NCBI GenBank assembly: GCA_003477305.1 | Contig: DMTN01000021.1 | Location: 290-17,343, forward strand | From: Acholeplasmatales bacterium | Lineage (GTDB): Bacteria > Bacillota_I > Bacilli_A > Izemoplasmatales > Hujiaoplasmataceae | Length of the DNA stretch: 17,054 bases | Direction: 5' to 3' | Shown here: piece by piece, positions 6,847 through 13,707 of the stretch | How positions within the stretch are numbered: position 1 is the first letter of the stretch | How the letters are laid out: the number at the start of each line of letters is the position of its first letter | Notes under the pieces: generated by a model | What the model was told of the DNA's origin: nothing | Seen by the model: the letters and a program-made list of their open reading frames with translations, nothing else | Database searches by the model: none | Position numbers and translations under genes: made by a program

Positions 6847-6855
6847 TGATATAAT
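6847..6855 (+). promoter_or_regulatory. extended -10 promoter of the GH13 gene
   Basis: The plus strand reads TGA-TATAAT, a perfect -10 with upstream TG. No good -35 is seen at 16-18 bases; TTGAAG at 6822-6827 is 22 bases away. The transcript would start only about a dozen bases before the ATG. Confidence 0.7.
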
Positions 6856-6874
6856 AGAAAGTGAGGTGACTTCC

Positions 6875-8953
6875 ATGCCCATGAGCAAACTCGCAAAACT
6901 CCTCGCCGTGCTGGAATCAAAGATTCCATCCGGCGATGTCAATTATGTCGTCCCCGATCTCTGGAACGCCTGGGATTACGCCGGTCGCGAACTGCGTCGG
7001 CTCCCCTCGGGCGAACTTCTCGTCAACCCCTACCGGTTCTACGCCGCCGTCATCAAGGACCGCATCATGGCCGGCGCCGATCCAAACCAGGATTACGCCC
7101 GTTCGCTCTCGAAGACCCTCGGCGCGAAGCCGAAAAAAGGCACCTTCGGCGGCGATTGGGTCAGGAAGGCCGTGCTCTATTCGACGATGATCCGCACCTC
7201 GACTGCCTGGGATCACGACCGCTCCTACTCCCTCGACGTCAAGAACTTCGACGGCTTGAAGGAAACCGGCACGTTCGTCAAGACCCTCGCGCTGTTGCCG
7301 CTCCTGCGGAAGATGGGCGTCGACACCGTGTACATGCTCCCGATCTCGCGCTTCTCGCTCAAGGACAAGAAAGGCGAACTCGGCAGTCCGTACGGCGTCG
7401 CTTCGTTCTTCGACCTCGACCCCTCGCTCAAGGATCCCTTGACCGGTTCGAAGATGACGGTCGAGGAGGAATTCCGCGCCTTCGTCGAGGCCTGCCACAT
7501 GTACGGCATGCGCGTCGTGATCGACATCATCCCGCGCACGAACGCCGTCGAGAACGACCTGATCCGGATTCATCCGGACTGGTTCTACTGGATCAAGGCC
7601 ACGGAAATCGGTATATACAAGGTTCCCTATGTCGACGGCCTCGAAAATACGATCCCGCCGAATCCCAAATACATGCCCCAGGTCTATGCGTCACCCGACG
7701 TCCAGCGCCATATCGCGATGTTCCAGAAGAACCCGAAGGAACAGAATCCAAAGTTGTGGGAAGAACTCCTCAAGGAAGATCCCGCCAAGCTGATCACGCT
7801 CGTCGAGCAGAAAATGAACCTCAAGGTCGCCCCGGCCTTCTCCGACCACATCAACGACGTCCAGCCCCCGTGGACCGACGTCACCTTCTTCCGGATGTTC
7901 CTCGACCATCCGAAGGAAACCGCCAAGTATCTGAAGGACGTGAACACGCCGCCTTACATCCTCTTCGATACGATCAAGGCGAACCTCTTCGCCGGCAACC
8001 AGCCGAACATGGAACTGTGGAACACGCTTGCGGGCATCATCCCGTTCTATCAGAAGAACTTCGGCATCGACGGCGCCCGGATCGACATGGGTCACGCCCT
8101 GCCCCGCGAACTGCTCGACATGATCATCTCCGAAGCCAAGCGGAACGACTTCGACTTCGCGTTCATCGCCGAGGAACTCAACACCGACAACGCCGCGAAG
8201 GCGAAGGAACTCGGCTACAACATCATCATCGGCAACGGCTTCTGGATGGAGCCGCGCGTCTGGGAAAAGAAGTTCCACAAGTTCGTCTACGGCGCGAAGG
8301 ACATCGCCCTGCCGATGTTCGCCTGCGCCGAGACGCACGACACCGCCCGCATCGCCGGCCGCGAGGGCGGCAAGCGCCTCGCCCGCATGGTGACGGCGCT
8401 GAACATGCTTCTGCCGAACCTCGTCCCGTTCATCAACTCCGGCCAGGAAGTCTATGAGGTCCAGCCGATGAATACCGGCGTCGACTGCACCGACAAGGAC
8501 AAATTCAACCTGCCCAAGGAAGACCTCTTCTACGGGAAGCTCGCGCTCTTCGACAAGTATGCGTTCCACTACATGGCCCCGGACCGCTGGGAACTCGCCG
8601 ACCATCTCGACGGCGTGAAGGAGATCCGCGCCCGCTGGCTTGAAAAAATCACCGACCTGTCCGCCTACGTCCCGATCTACTTCGGCGAATTCGACACTCC
8701 CGCCGTCGGCGTCTCCTATTTCGACAAGAAGACCAAGAAATGCCTCGTCGTCCTCGCCAACGCCGACTACAACAACGAAGTCAACGTCGTCGCCCAGCTC
8801 CAGACCCTGCGCGAGAAATCCGGTTGCGTCGCCCGCGAAGGCAAAATCGTCTACGCGACCTACGAAATGCCACGCGACTTCGACCAGTTCACCCCCGAAG
8901 GCAACGTCTGGATCCATATGGGACCCGGCGAAGTCAAGGTCATCGAGCTCTGA
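6875..8953 (+). CDS. GH13 (alpha-amylase) family alpha-glucan-acting enzyme, cytosolic, specificity unknown
   Basis: The 692-residue protein belongs to the retaining alpha-amylase clan. Expected catalytic residues are visible: nucleophile D404 (GIDGARIDMGH), an acid/base Glu in FAFIAEEL (E433 or E434) and the transition-state Asp in ETHDTAR (D489). Region I is atypical: VVIDIIPRTNA (214-224) keeps Asp and Asn but has Ala where most amylases have His. The barrel strand VDTVYMLPI, the GSPYGV motif and HPDWFYW recall GlgE-like enzymes, but the HD of region IV is amylase-like, so I do not call it GlgE. An insert of about 120 residues (265-385) precedes the nucleophile region. There is no signal peptide, so it should act on cytoplasmic maltodextrin or glycogen. 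The ATG at 6875 is chosen because AGGTGA lies about five bases before it; GTG at 6866 and ATG at 6881 are alternatives. It is monocistronic, with its own promoter, operator-like repeat and terminator. Confidence 0.85.
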   Translation: MPMSKLAKLLAVLESKIPSGDVNYVVPDLWNAWDYAGRELRRLPSGELLVNPYRFYAAVIKDRIMAGADPNQDYARSLSKTLGAKPKKGTFGGDWVRKAVLYSTMIRTSTAWDHDRSYSLDVKNFDGLKETGTFVKTLALLPLLRKMGVDTVYMLPISRFSLKDKKGELGSPYGVASFFDLDPSLKDPLTGSKMTVEEEFRAFVEACHMYGMRVVIDIIPRTNAVENDLIRIHPDWFYWIKATEIGIYKVPYVDGLENTIPPNPKYMPQVYASPDVQRHIAMFQKNPKEQNPKLWEELLKEDPAKLITLVEQKMNLKVAPAFSDHINDVQPPWTDVTFFRMFLDHPKETAKYLKDVNTPPYILFDTIKANLFAGNQPNMELWNTLAGIIPFYQKNFGIDGARIDMGHALPRELLDMIISEAKRNDFDFAFIAEELNTDNAAKAKELGYNIIIGNGFWMEPRVWEKKFHKFVYGAKDIALPMFACAETHDTARIAGREGGKRLARMVTALNMLLPNLVPFINSGQEVYEVQPMNTGVDCTDKDKFNLPKEDLFYGKLALFDKYAFHYMAPDRWELADHLDGVKEIRARWLEKITDLSAYVPIYFGEFDTPAVGVSYFDKKTKKCLVVLANADYNNEVNVVAQLQTLREKSGCVAREGKIVYATYEMPRDFDQFTPEGNVWIHMGPGEVKVIEL

Positions 8954-8968
8954 ACCTGAACAATTTGA

Positions 8969-8997
8969 AAACACGATCCGCGCGGATCGTGTTTTTT
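8969..8997 (+). terminator. intrinsic terminator of the GH13 gene, probably bidirectional
   Basis: A long perfect inverted repeat (AACACGATCC/GGATCGTGTT around GCGC) is followed by six T residues on the plus strand. Four A residues on its left give a shorter T-run for the converging minus-strand gene. Confidence 0.92.
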
Positions 8998-9064
8998 GTC
9001 AGAAACGAATGGCGGAGATCCCCGCTCAAAAGAAGCCGCTCGCGAGAGGATCGGAACCCTGCGG

Positions 9065-9553
9065 TCAGCCGCCGATCGAATCGCGGCTTTCGCCGTTTTC
9101 CGCGCGCTCGAATTCGGCTTTCGCCTTCCGCCTTGCGCGTTCTTCGACAATCGTTCCGTAGGCGGCCACGACGTCCATGCACCCCGTGACGATGGCGTCG
9201 CCCCTGCGGGTCGTGATGATGATGGTCCCGCTCCGATATCGGACTTCAGAATGAATCGTCAAGGAGGTGATCTCGTCATACGAGAACACTTGTCTGTCTC
9301 CGAATCCAGTATAGACCGAGAGCATGTCGCCGTTTTCCACGATGAGGTTGCGCGGCAGGTACAGAAGTCGAATCAGAAGAAATGCCGACATGGACAAGCC
9401 GAACAAGCCGAAAAGGGAGATAATCCACGTTATGGCCTCGTGAAAATCGAGAAACGGCAGGCTGATCAGCCCCATCGCAAGGAAGAAGACCGATAAGAAG
9501 GCATAGAGGATGATCAATCTGGTGGATTTTTGGGCGATGACACGTTGCGACAT
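9065..9553 (-). CDS. membrane protein with two helices and a PH-like domain, unknown function
   Basis: The 162-residue protein has two transmembrane helices (about residues 13-34 and 41-65). A soluble domain follows (about 68-140) with the alternating short strands of bacterial PH-like domains: LPRNLIVENGDMLSVY, GDRQVFSYDEITSLTI, GTIIITTRRGDAIV, and a closing helix (MDVVAAYGTIVEERARR). This is a fold-level guess from pattern, and no ligand or reaction can be named. The soluble part should be cytoplasmic. I chose the ATG at 9553 because AAGGGAG precedes it; open frame continues to a GTG at 9583, which lacks a ribosome site. It is transcribed alone from a TTGACA promoter between it and the folT terminator. 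It converges with the GH13 gene and shares that gene's terminator. The last 20 residues are charged and look disordered. Confidence 0.8.
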   Translation of the reverse strand: MSQRVIAQKSTRLIILYAFLSVFFLAMGLISLPFLDFHEAITWIISLFGLFGLSMSAFLLIRLLYLPRNLIVENGDMLSVYTGFGDRQVFSYDEITSLTIHSEVRYRSGTIIITTRRGDAIVTGCMDVVAAYGTIVEERARRKAKAEFERAENGESRDSIGG

Positions 9554-9604
9554 GGCGGCTCCCTTCCGGAACGCAAAACTCACAATCCATGCTAGTTCAT
9601 CTTT

Positions 9605-9632
9605 ACGATATCACGTTTCCCGCGGATGTCAA
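9605..9632 (-). promoter_or_regulatory. promoter of the PH-like membrane protein
   Basis: The minus strand has a perfect -35, TTGACA (9632-9627), then 16 bases, then TATCGT (4 of 6 for -10). The predicted leader is about 45 bases. Confidence 0.6.
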
Positions 9633-9640
9633 GCGACGAA

Positions 9641-9664
9641 ACAAAAACACGGCCGAAGCCGTGT
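9641..9664 (-). terminator. intrinsic terminator of the ung-folT operon
   Basis: A seven-base-pair GC-rich stem, ACACGGC/GCCGTGT, with the stable loop TTCG is followed by TTTTG on the minus strand, a few bases after the folT stop codon. Confidence 0.9.
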
Positions 9665-9670
9665 CGCGAT

Positions 9671-10426
9671 CTATTCCGAAACCGTCTCCGTTTTTTTGCT
9701 TAACCGGTCGAAAACGTTGATCATCGGCATGATGAGGAGGACATAGAACGTTACTTCGATCGGCATCTTCAAGAGCCGAAGCGGCAGCGCGAGCCAGATC
9801 GAATAGCCGGGGACCGTGGTCCACAGCCAGATCGGCGTCAAAATGAGCGACGTCAGGATGTACATGACAATGACCGCGAACAGCACCTTCTGCGGCCGGT
9901 AGAGCGTTCCGGAGCCCTTGCGGAGGAGGAAGTTGATCGCCGCGAGACCGAGCGCCGCAAACAGTGCAAAGCCCGATAACAAGAGCTTGGCGCTTGAGTC
10001 GAGCGTGCTCGAGTAGACTTTCTCGATGTCGAAGAAAAACCACGTGGACAACCCGAGCAAGACCCCGGCGGCAACGTAGTTGAGCGTGTAGAACAAGCTC
10101 TTCTCGCGTTTGAAGACGGAACGGATCAAGAGCGCCGGGATGATCCCATAGAGCGCCGCGTTCAAGGTGTAGCCGGGATGGAAGACATATCCTTTCGCAA
10201 GTCCGAACAGGAAGAAGCCGAGGAGGTCCTGGACGATGCCGGCGACGCCGCCGTAGACGGGACCGTAGAAAACACCTGCAAGGATGATCGGCAGATAGCC
10301 GATCGAGAACCGGATCACCGGATGGGCGGTCGGTGGCAGCGAGATCGCCAAAAACTCCGCGAGGATGATGCCGATCGCCACGAGCATGCCGGTGAAGATC
10401 GGTTTCTGCAATTGCTTATTGTACAT
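9671..10426 (-). CDS. folT: ECF transporter S component, folate type (FolT-like)
   Basis: This is the substrate-binding integral membrane subunit of an energy-coupling-factor vitamin importer, most similar in pattern to FolT. The 251-residue protein has about six hydrophobic segments. Typical motifs are IRFSIGYLPIILAG (38-51), FYGPVYGGVAGIVQDLLGFFLF (53-74) and FHPGYTLNAALYGII (82-96); the P-G-Y/F-T-L motif in the third is characteristic of the folate branch. About 80 extra residues between the third and later helices make it longer than many S components. EcfA ATPases and EcfT are not in the window, so it must share an energising module coded elsewhere. The ATG at 10426 follows AAAGGAG. It overlaps the end of ung by 11 bases, so the two are translationally coupled. 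Specificity is inferred; another folate-like vitamin is possible. Confidence 0.8.
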   Translation of the reverse strand: MYNKQLQKPIFTGMLVAIGIILAEFLAISLPPTAHPVIRFSIGYLPIILAGVFYGPVYGGVAGIVQDLLGFFLFGLAKGYVFHPGYTLNAALYGIIPALLIRSVFKREKSLFYTLNYVAAGVLLGLSTWFFFDIEKVYSSTLDSSAKLLLSGFALFAALGLAAINFLLRKGSGTLYRPQKVLFAVIVMYILTSLILTPIWLWTTVPGYSIWLALPLRLLKMPIEVTFYVLLIMPMINVFDRLSKKTETVSE

Positions 10427-11102
10427 GCGGCTCCTTTGCCCGGTCGAGATCGAAATCGACCGGTCCGCGTCCCGTCGTTTCCAGGAAGCGGTTGATTTTG
10501 GAGAAGGGACGCGATCCGAAGAACCCGTTGTTGGCGGACAGGGGGGATGGATGCGGACTTTCGAGGACGAGATGGCGCGGATTCGTCAAGAGCGCTTTCT
10601 TGGAGCGGGCGTTCGCGCCCCAGAGGACGAAGGCGAGCGGTTCGGGATGGTCGTTCAACAGCGAGATGACCCGGTCGGTGAAGGTCACCCAGCCGATGTT
10701 CTTGTGGGAAAGCGGCCGGTGTTCTTCCACCGTCATGATGGTATTGAGGAGGAGCACGCCGCGGTCGGCCCAGGCGGTGAGGTCGCCGGATCGGGGCGGG
10801 GCGATGCCGAGGTCGTCGCGCAGTTCCTTCAAGATGTTTTGCAGCGACGGCGGCAGCGGGACGCCGTCGGGGACCGAGAAGCAGAGTCCCATCGCTTCGC
10901 CCGGATTGTGGTAGGGATCCTGGCCGAGGATGACGACCTTGACGGATGCATAGGGGGTGCGGCGAAAGGCGTTGAACACCTGGTTGATCGGCGGGTAGCA
11001 CGGTCCCGCCAGGTAGGCGTCCTTGACGCGCGCGGTCAGTTCAATAAAATATGGCTTCGCGAACTCCGGTTCGAGGAGGACTCTCCAGTCGTTGTCAAGC
11101 AC
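10416..11102 (-). CDS. ung: uracil-DNA glycosylase, family 1
   Basis: This enzyme removes uracil from DNA that arises by cytosine deamination or dUTP incorporation, starting base-excision repair. The 228-residue protein has the family-1 signatures: water-activating GQDPYH (60-65, catalytic D62), the uracil-specificity segment GLCFSVP (72-78), GVLLLNTIMTV (115-125), the uracil-recognition Asn region LLLN, and the DNA-intercalation loop HPSPLSA (H184). The start is inferred as the GTG at 11102 (protein MLDNDW). It gives the normal family length and overlaps the upstream gene's TGA by eight bases (GTGCTTGA), favouring coupled translation; its own Shine-Dalgarno site is weak (GGAAG). A longer open frame to 11216 exists but runs through the neighbouring gene and adds a low-complexity Arg-rich extension. 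It is the middle gene of an operon with a small Cys-rich membrane protein and folT. Confidence 0.95.
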   Translation of the reverse strand: MLDNDWRVLLEPEFAKPYFIELTARVKDAYLAGPCYPPINQVFNAFRRTPYASVKVVILGQDPYHNPGEAMGLCFSVPDGVPLPPSLQNILKELRDDLGIAPPRSGDLTAWADRGVLLLNTIMTVEEHRPLSHKNIGWVTFTDRVISLLNDHPEPLAFVLWGANARSKKALLTNPRHLVLESPHPSPLSANNGFFGSRPFSKINRFLETTGRGPVDFDLDRAKEPHVQ

Positions 11103-11286
11103 GGGGTTCTTCCGGCTTTCCGGGAACGCGCGATGCGCAGGCGGCCGACTTGCATCCGCCGCACCCATCGAAGCCTTCCGGGAACGCGCACCCTTCCGGC
11201 GCCTTGGTCTTTTCATTCAGTTTGTAGGAGAGGACATAGATCGCGATCAGTATGCTGAGCACGATCCCGCCGATGAGATAAGGCAT
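11095..11286 (-). CDS. small Cys-rich single-pass membrane protein
   Basis: The 63-residue protein has one N-terminal transmembrane helix (about residues 3-20), a basic stop-transfer stretch (YKLNEKTK) and a soluble tail with four cysteines (C33, C42, C45, C50), including CGGC. This layout resembles the small Cys-rich membrane proteins found with FeoB iron transporters, but no feo gene is seen here, so function stays open. The cysteines could bind a metal or Fe-S cluster on the cytoplasmic side. I chose the ATG at 11286 because GGTGGTGA lies just before it. The ATG at 11301 would add five residues but has no ribosome site and sits almost at the predicted transcription start. It heads the operon, and its stop overlaps the ung start by eight bases. 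Confidence 0.75.
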   Translation of the reverse strand: MPYLIGGIVLSILIAIYVLSYKLNEKTKAPEGCAFPEGFDGCGGCKSAACASRVPGKPEEPRA

Positions 11287-11310
11287 CTGGATCACCACCA
11301 TCCGAACGAT

Positions 11311-11319
11311 ATTATATCA
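11311..11319 (-). promoter_or_regulatory. extended -10 promoter of the ung-folT operon
   Basis: The minus strand reads TGA-TATAAT, identical to the GH13 promoter core. No clear -35 is present. It lies immediately downstream of the pgcA terminator. Confidence 0.7.
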
Positions 11320-11335
11320 CATAATCAAGGGGAAG

Positions 11336-11361
11336 AAAAAAGGTTTGCGCGAAGGCAAACC
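11336..11361 (-). terminator. intrinsic terminator of pgcA
   Basis: A seven-base-pair stem, GGTTTGC/GCAAACC, with a six-base loop is followed by six T residues on the minus strand, eight bases after the phosphoglucomutase stop codon. Confidence 0.9.
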
Positions 11362-11368
11362 CGGATTT

Positions 11369-13072
11369 CTAGTCGATCGCGTTGACGCGCGCGAGCAGCT
11401 CCTCGGAAACGGCGCGGAGCCGTTCTTGCGCGGCGGCGGGGTCGCGGTCGACGACGCCGACGTAGAGTTTCAGTTTCGGTTCGGTTCCGGACGGACGCAA
11501 AACGAACCATGCGTCGGCGTCGAGGATGAACTTCATGACATTCGCTTTCGGCAGCGTAAGGCGGGTGCGGACGCGTCCCTCGATACGGATCGAGGCCTCG
11601 TAATCCTCGCGGGCCTTGACCCGGAGTCCGGCGATTTCAACAGGCGGATGAAGCCGGAATGCGGCGACGATGCGATCGATCCGCTTCGCCCCTTCGGAAC
11701 CGAACAGATCGAGGTTTTCGAGGACTTCGAGATGCGTGCCGAACACGGCGAAAAGCTCCGCGAGGCGGTCGACGAGCGACTTGCCCTGCAGTTTCCAGTA
11801 GTTCGCGGCTTCGCTTGCGAGGAGCAACGCCTGCAGCGAATCCTTGTCCCGGACGAAATCCTTGATCACGTACCCGTAAGATTCCTCATAACCGAACACG
11901 AAGGTCCGGTTTGTGCCTTCGAGAAAGCGCGCCTGTTCGCCGATGAACTTGAATCCGGTGAGGGTCGAGACGACCTCGAACCCGTAAGAACGGGCGATTT
12001 TCGCACCGAGATCGGAGGTGACGATCGTGTTGAAAACGACGCCTTGTGCGGGAAGCGTCCCGGTTTCCTTCAAACCCGCAAGCAGATAGTCGAGGAGGAG
12101 CGCACCGGTCTGGTTTCCGGTGAGCAGGCGGTATCCCTCCCCGTCCTTGACGGCGACGCCGAGGCGGTCGGCGTCCGGGTCGGTGGCGATGAGGATATCC
12201 GCGTCGACTTCGAGGCCTTTTGCGATCGCCAGCGCGAACGCTCCGGGGTTTTCCGGATTGGGCGACTGGACGGTCCCGAAGAACGGGTCGTGGATCATCT
12301 GGGCGGGGACGACGTCGAAGGCATAGCCGGTTTCCCTCAGGAGGCGGGTGCCGAGTTCGGCGGAGGTGCCGTGCAGCGGCGTGAAGACGAGTTTCAGGCG
12401 GCGTTCGAGCTCCGGGCGGATCTGCACGGTCTTGACTTGTGCGAGATAGCGATCGTCGAGGTCGGTGCCGATCGAGACGAGCAGGCCTTTGCGCTTCATC
12501 TGGGACAGGTCCATCGTCGCGATCGAAAACGGATCGGCGACGGATTCGACGAATCCGACGATCAGGTCGGCGTAGACGGGCGTGAATTGGCAGCCGTATT
12601 CGTCGTAGATCTTGTATCCGTTGTATTTGGGAGGATTGTGGCTGGCGGTGACGACGATCCCGGCGAGCGCGGACAGGTCGCGGACCGCAAAACTGAGTTC
12701 GGGGGTCGGACGGAGCGCATCGAAGAGATACGCGCGGATTCCGTGCGCACCGAGGACCTTCGCCGATTCTTCCGCGAATTCACGGGACATGTTGCGATTG
12801 TCGTAGGCGATCACGACGCCGCGGCCAAGCGCGGCGGGGACATAACGGTTTTCCAGATAGCGGGCCAACCCTTCGTTGGCGCGGCGGACGGTATAGACGT
12901 TCATCCGGTTCGTACCGGCGCCGACGATGCCGCGGAGGCCGCCCGTGCCGAAGGCGAGGGACGTGTAGAACATGTCCTCGAGTTCGATGTCGCTCTTGTT
13001 ATCCAGATCGGTGCGGACGATCGGATCGAGATCGGTCCGGTCAGCCCAACTTTGATAGATGGTTCGCCACAT
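11369..13072 (-). CDS. pgcA: alpha-phosphoglucomutase / phosphomannomutase (PgcA type)
   Basis: This member of the alpha-D-phosphohexomutase superfamily interconverts glucose 1-phosphate and glucose 6-phosphate, and perhaps mannose phosphates, linking glycogen or maltodextrin breakdown and UDP-sugar synthesis to glycolysis. The 567-residue length fits the Gram-positive PgcA branch. Signatures: FGTGGLRG (41-48), phosphoserine loop TASHNPPKYNGYK (142-154, S144), metal loop DPDADR (298-303), the FGYEESYGY sugar loop (393-401) and the C-terminal phosphate loop RPSGTEPKLKLY. All four active-site loops are intact. The ATG at 13072 follows AAGGAG, eight bases upstream. A terminator lies between it and the upstream nitroreductase, and I see no convincing promoter in the remaining 40 bases, so its transcription may depend partly on read-through. 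With the GH13 enzyme, gpmI and eno it completes part of a glucan-to-PEP route. Confidence 0.95.
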   Translation of the reverse strand: MWRTIYQSWADRTDLDPIVRTDLDNKSDIELEDMFYTSLAFGTGGLRGIVGAGTNRMNVYTVRRANEGLARYLENRYVPAALGRGVVIAYDNRNMSREFAEESAKVLGAHGIRAYLFDALRPTPELSFAVRDLSALAGIVVTASHNPPKYNGYKIYDEYGCQFTPVYADLIVGFVESVADPFSIATMDLSQMKRKGLLVSIGTDLDDRYLAQVKTVQIRPELERRLKLVFTPLHGTSAELGTRLLRETGYAFDVVPAQMIHDPFFGTVQSPNPENPGAFALAIAKGLEVDADILIATDPDADRLGVAVKDGEGYRLLTGNQTGALLLDYLLAGLKETGTLPAQGVVFNTIVTSDLGAKIARSYGFEVVSTLTGFKFIGEQARFLEGTNRTFVFGYEESYGYVIKDFVRDKDSLQALLLASEAANYWKLQGKSLVDRLAELFAVFGTHLEVLENLDLFGSEGAKRIDRIVAAFRLHPPVEIAGLRVKAREDYEASIRIEGRVRTRLTLPKANVMKFILDADAWFVLRPSGTEPKLKLYVGVVDRDPAAAQERLRAVSEELLARVNAID

Positions 13073-13113
13073 GGAAAATACTCCTTATACCGGCGCACAG
13101 CCGTTCATTCCAG

Positions 13114-13144
13114 AAAAAATACTTTTGAACTCGTCAAAAGTATT
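13114..13144 (-). terminator. intrinsic terminator after the nitroreductase gene
   Basis: An 11-base-pair AT-rich stem, AATACTTTTGA/TCAAAAGTATT, with a five-base loop runs into a T-tract of about six on the minus strand. The weak stem composition could allow read-through into pgcA. Confidence 0.8.
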
Positions 13145-13152
13145 CTTCGTTT

Positions 13153-13695
13153 CTAGCGGATGTAGTCGACGACGCCTTCCTTGATCGTTTTCGGATCCGG
13201 ACCGGGACCGGCCGGATGACCGATGCAGATGGCGCAGTCGTGTTCGTACCCCTCCGGGATCTTCAACAGGCGGTTCACGTCGACGACGTTGGCTTGATGG
13301 AACATGTATCTGGTTTGCCCGACGATGACGCTTCCGAGGCCGAGCGCTTTCGCCGCGAGCGCGACGTTTTCGATCGCACAGCCGCAGTTGATTTCGCTGA
13401 ATCCCTCGATCGCCGAACTGAGGAAGATGACGACCGGGGCGTGGTAAAAGACATGGTAGCCGGGTTCCTTCTTGATCCCCAGCCGGTCCATCCCGGCGAG
13501 GGTCATCTCGTTGACCGTCTCGATCGTTTTCTGATCGGTGATGACGGTGAAGTGCCAAGACTGCTTGTTCCGCGCCGTGGGGGCATGGATGCCGCATTCG
13601 ACGATCATCTTGAGCATTTCCTCGGAGACGGGCTCCTCGGAATACTGGCGGATGCTGCGCCGTGACATGATGAGATCGATCATCGGGTTCTTCAT
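13153..13695 (-). CDS. nitroreductase family FMN-dependent oxidoreductase
   Basis: The 180-residue protein belongs to the FMN-binding nitroreductase superfamily, whose members use NAD(P)H to reduce nitro groups, quinones, enones or flavins. Its substrate cannot be read from sequence. Visible features are the N-terminal FMN-phosphate motif RRSIRQY (12-18), the APTARNKQSWHF segment (38-49), the central helix region INCGCAIENVALAAKALGLGS (101-121), and the C-terminal ICIGHPAG near 156. The usual basic residue near the C-terminus that contacts FMN may be the Lys in TIKEG. The ATG at 13695 follows TAGGAGG, inside which the stop codon of the upstream PfkB gene lies, so the two are cotranscribed. 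A terminator follows. FMN supply may connect it to the ribU importer at the window's right end, but that is only a shared cofactor. Confidence 0.9.
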   Translation of the reverse strand: MKNPMIDLIMSRRSIRQYSEEPVSEEMLKMIVECGIHAPTARNKQSWHFTVITDQKTIETVNEMTLAGMDRLGIKKEPGYHVFYHAPVVIFLSSAIEGFSEINCGCAIENVALAAKALGLGSVIVGQTRYMFHQANVVDVNRLLKIPEGYEHDCAICIGHPAGPGPDPKTIKEGVVDYIR

Positions 13696-13707
13696 CTTGG
13701 ATTCCTC

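Noticed and set aside
6875..8953. Calling the GH13 gene glgE (maltosyltransferase)
   Set aside because: The barrel entry motifs are similar, but region IV reads ETHDTAR rather than the GlgE pattern, and no trehalose synthase, maltokinase or glgB neighbour is present.
7691..8974. 427-codon minus-strand open frame opposite the GH13 gene
   Set aside because: Shadow frame caused by codon bias. It would also read through the GH13 terminator.
11103..11216. Longer ung start with an Arg-rich extension
   Set aside because: It lies within the Cys-rich membrane protein gene. Ung family length and overlap coupling favour the GTG at 11102.
11345..13156. 603-codon plus-strand open frame opposite pgcA
   Set aside because: In register with pgcA codons and with no ribosome site. 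It crosses both flanking terminators.
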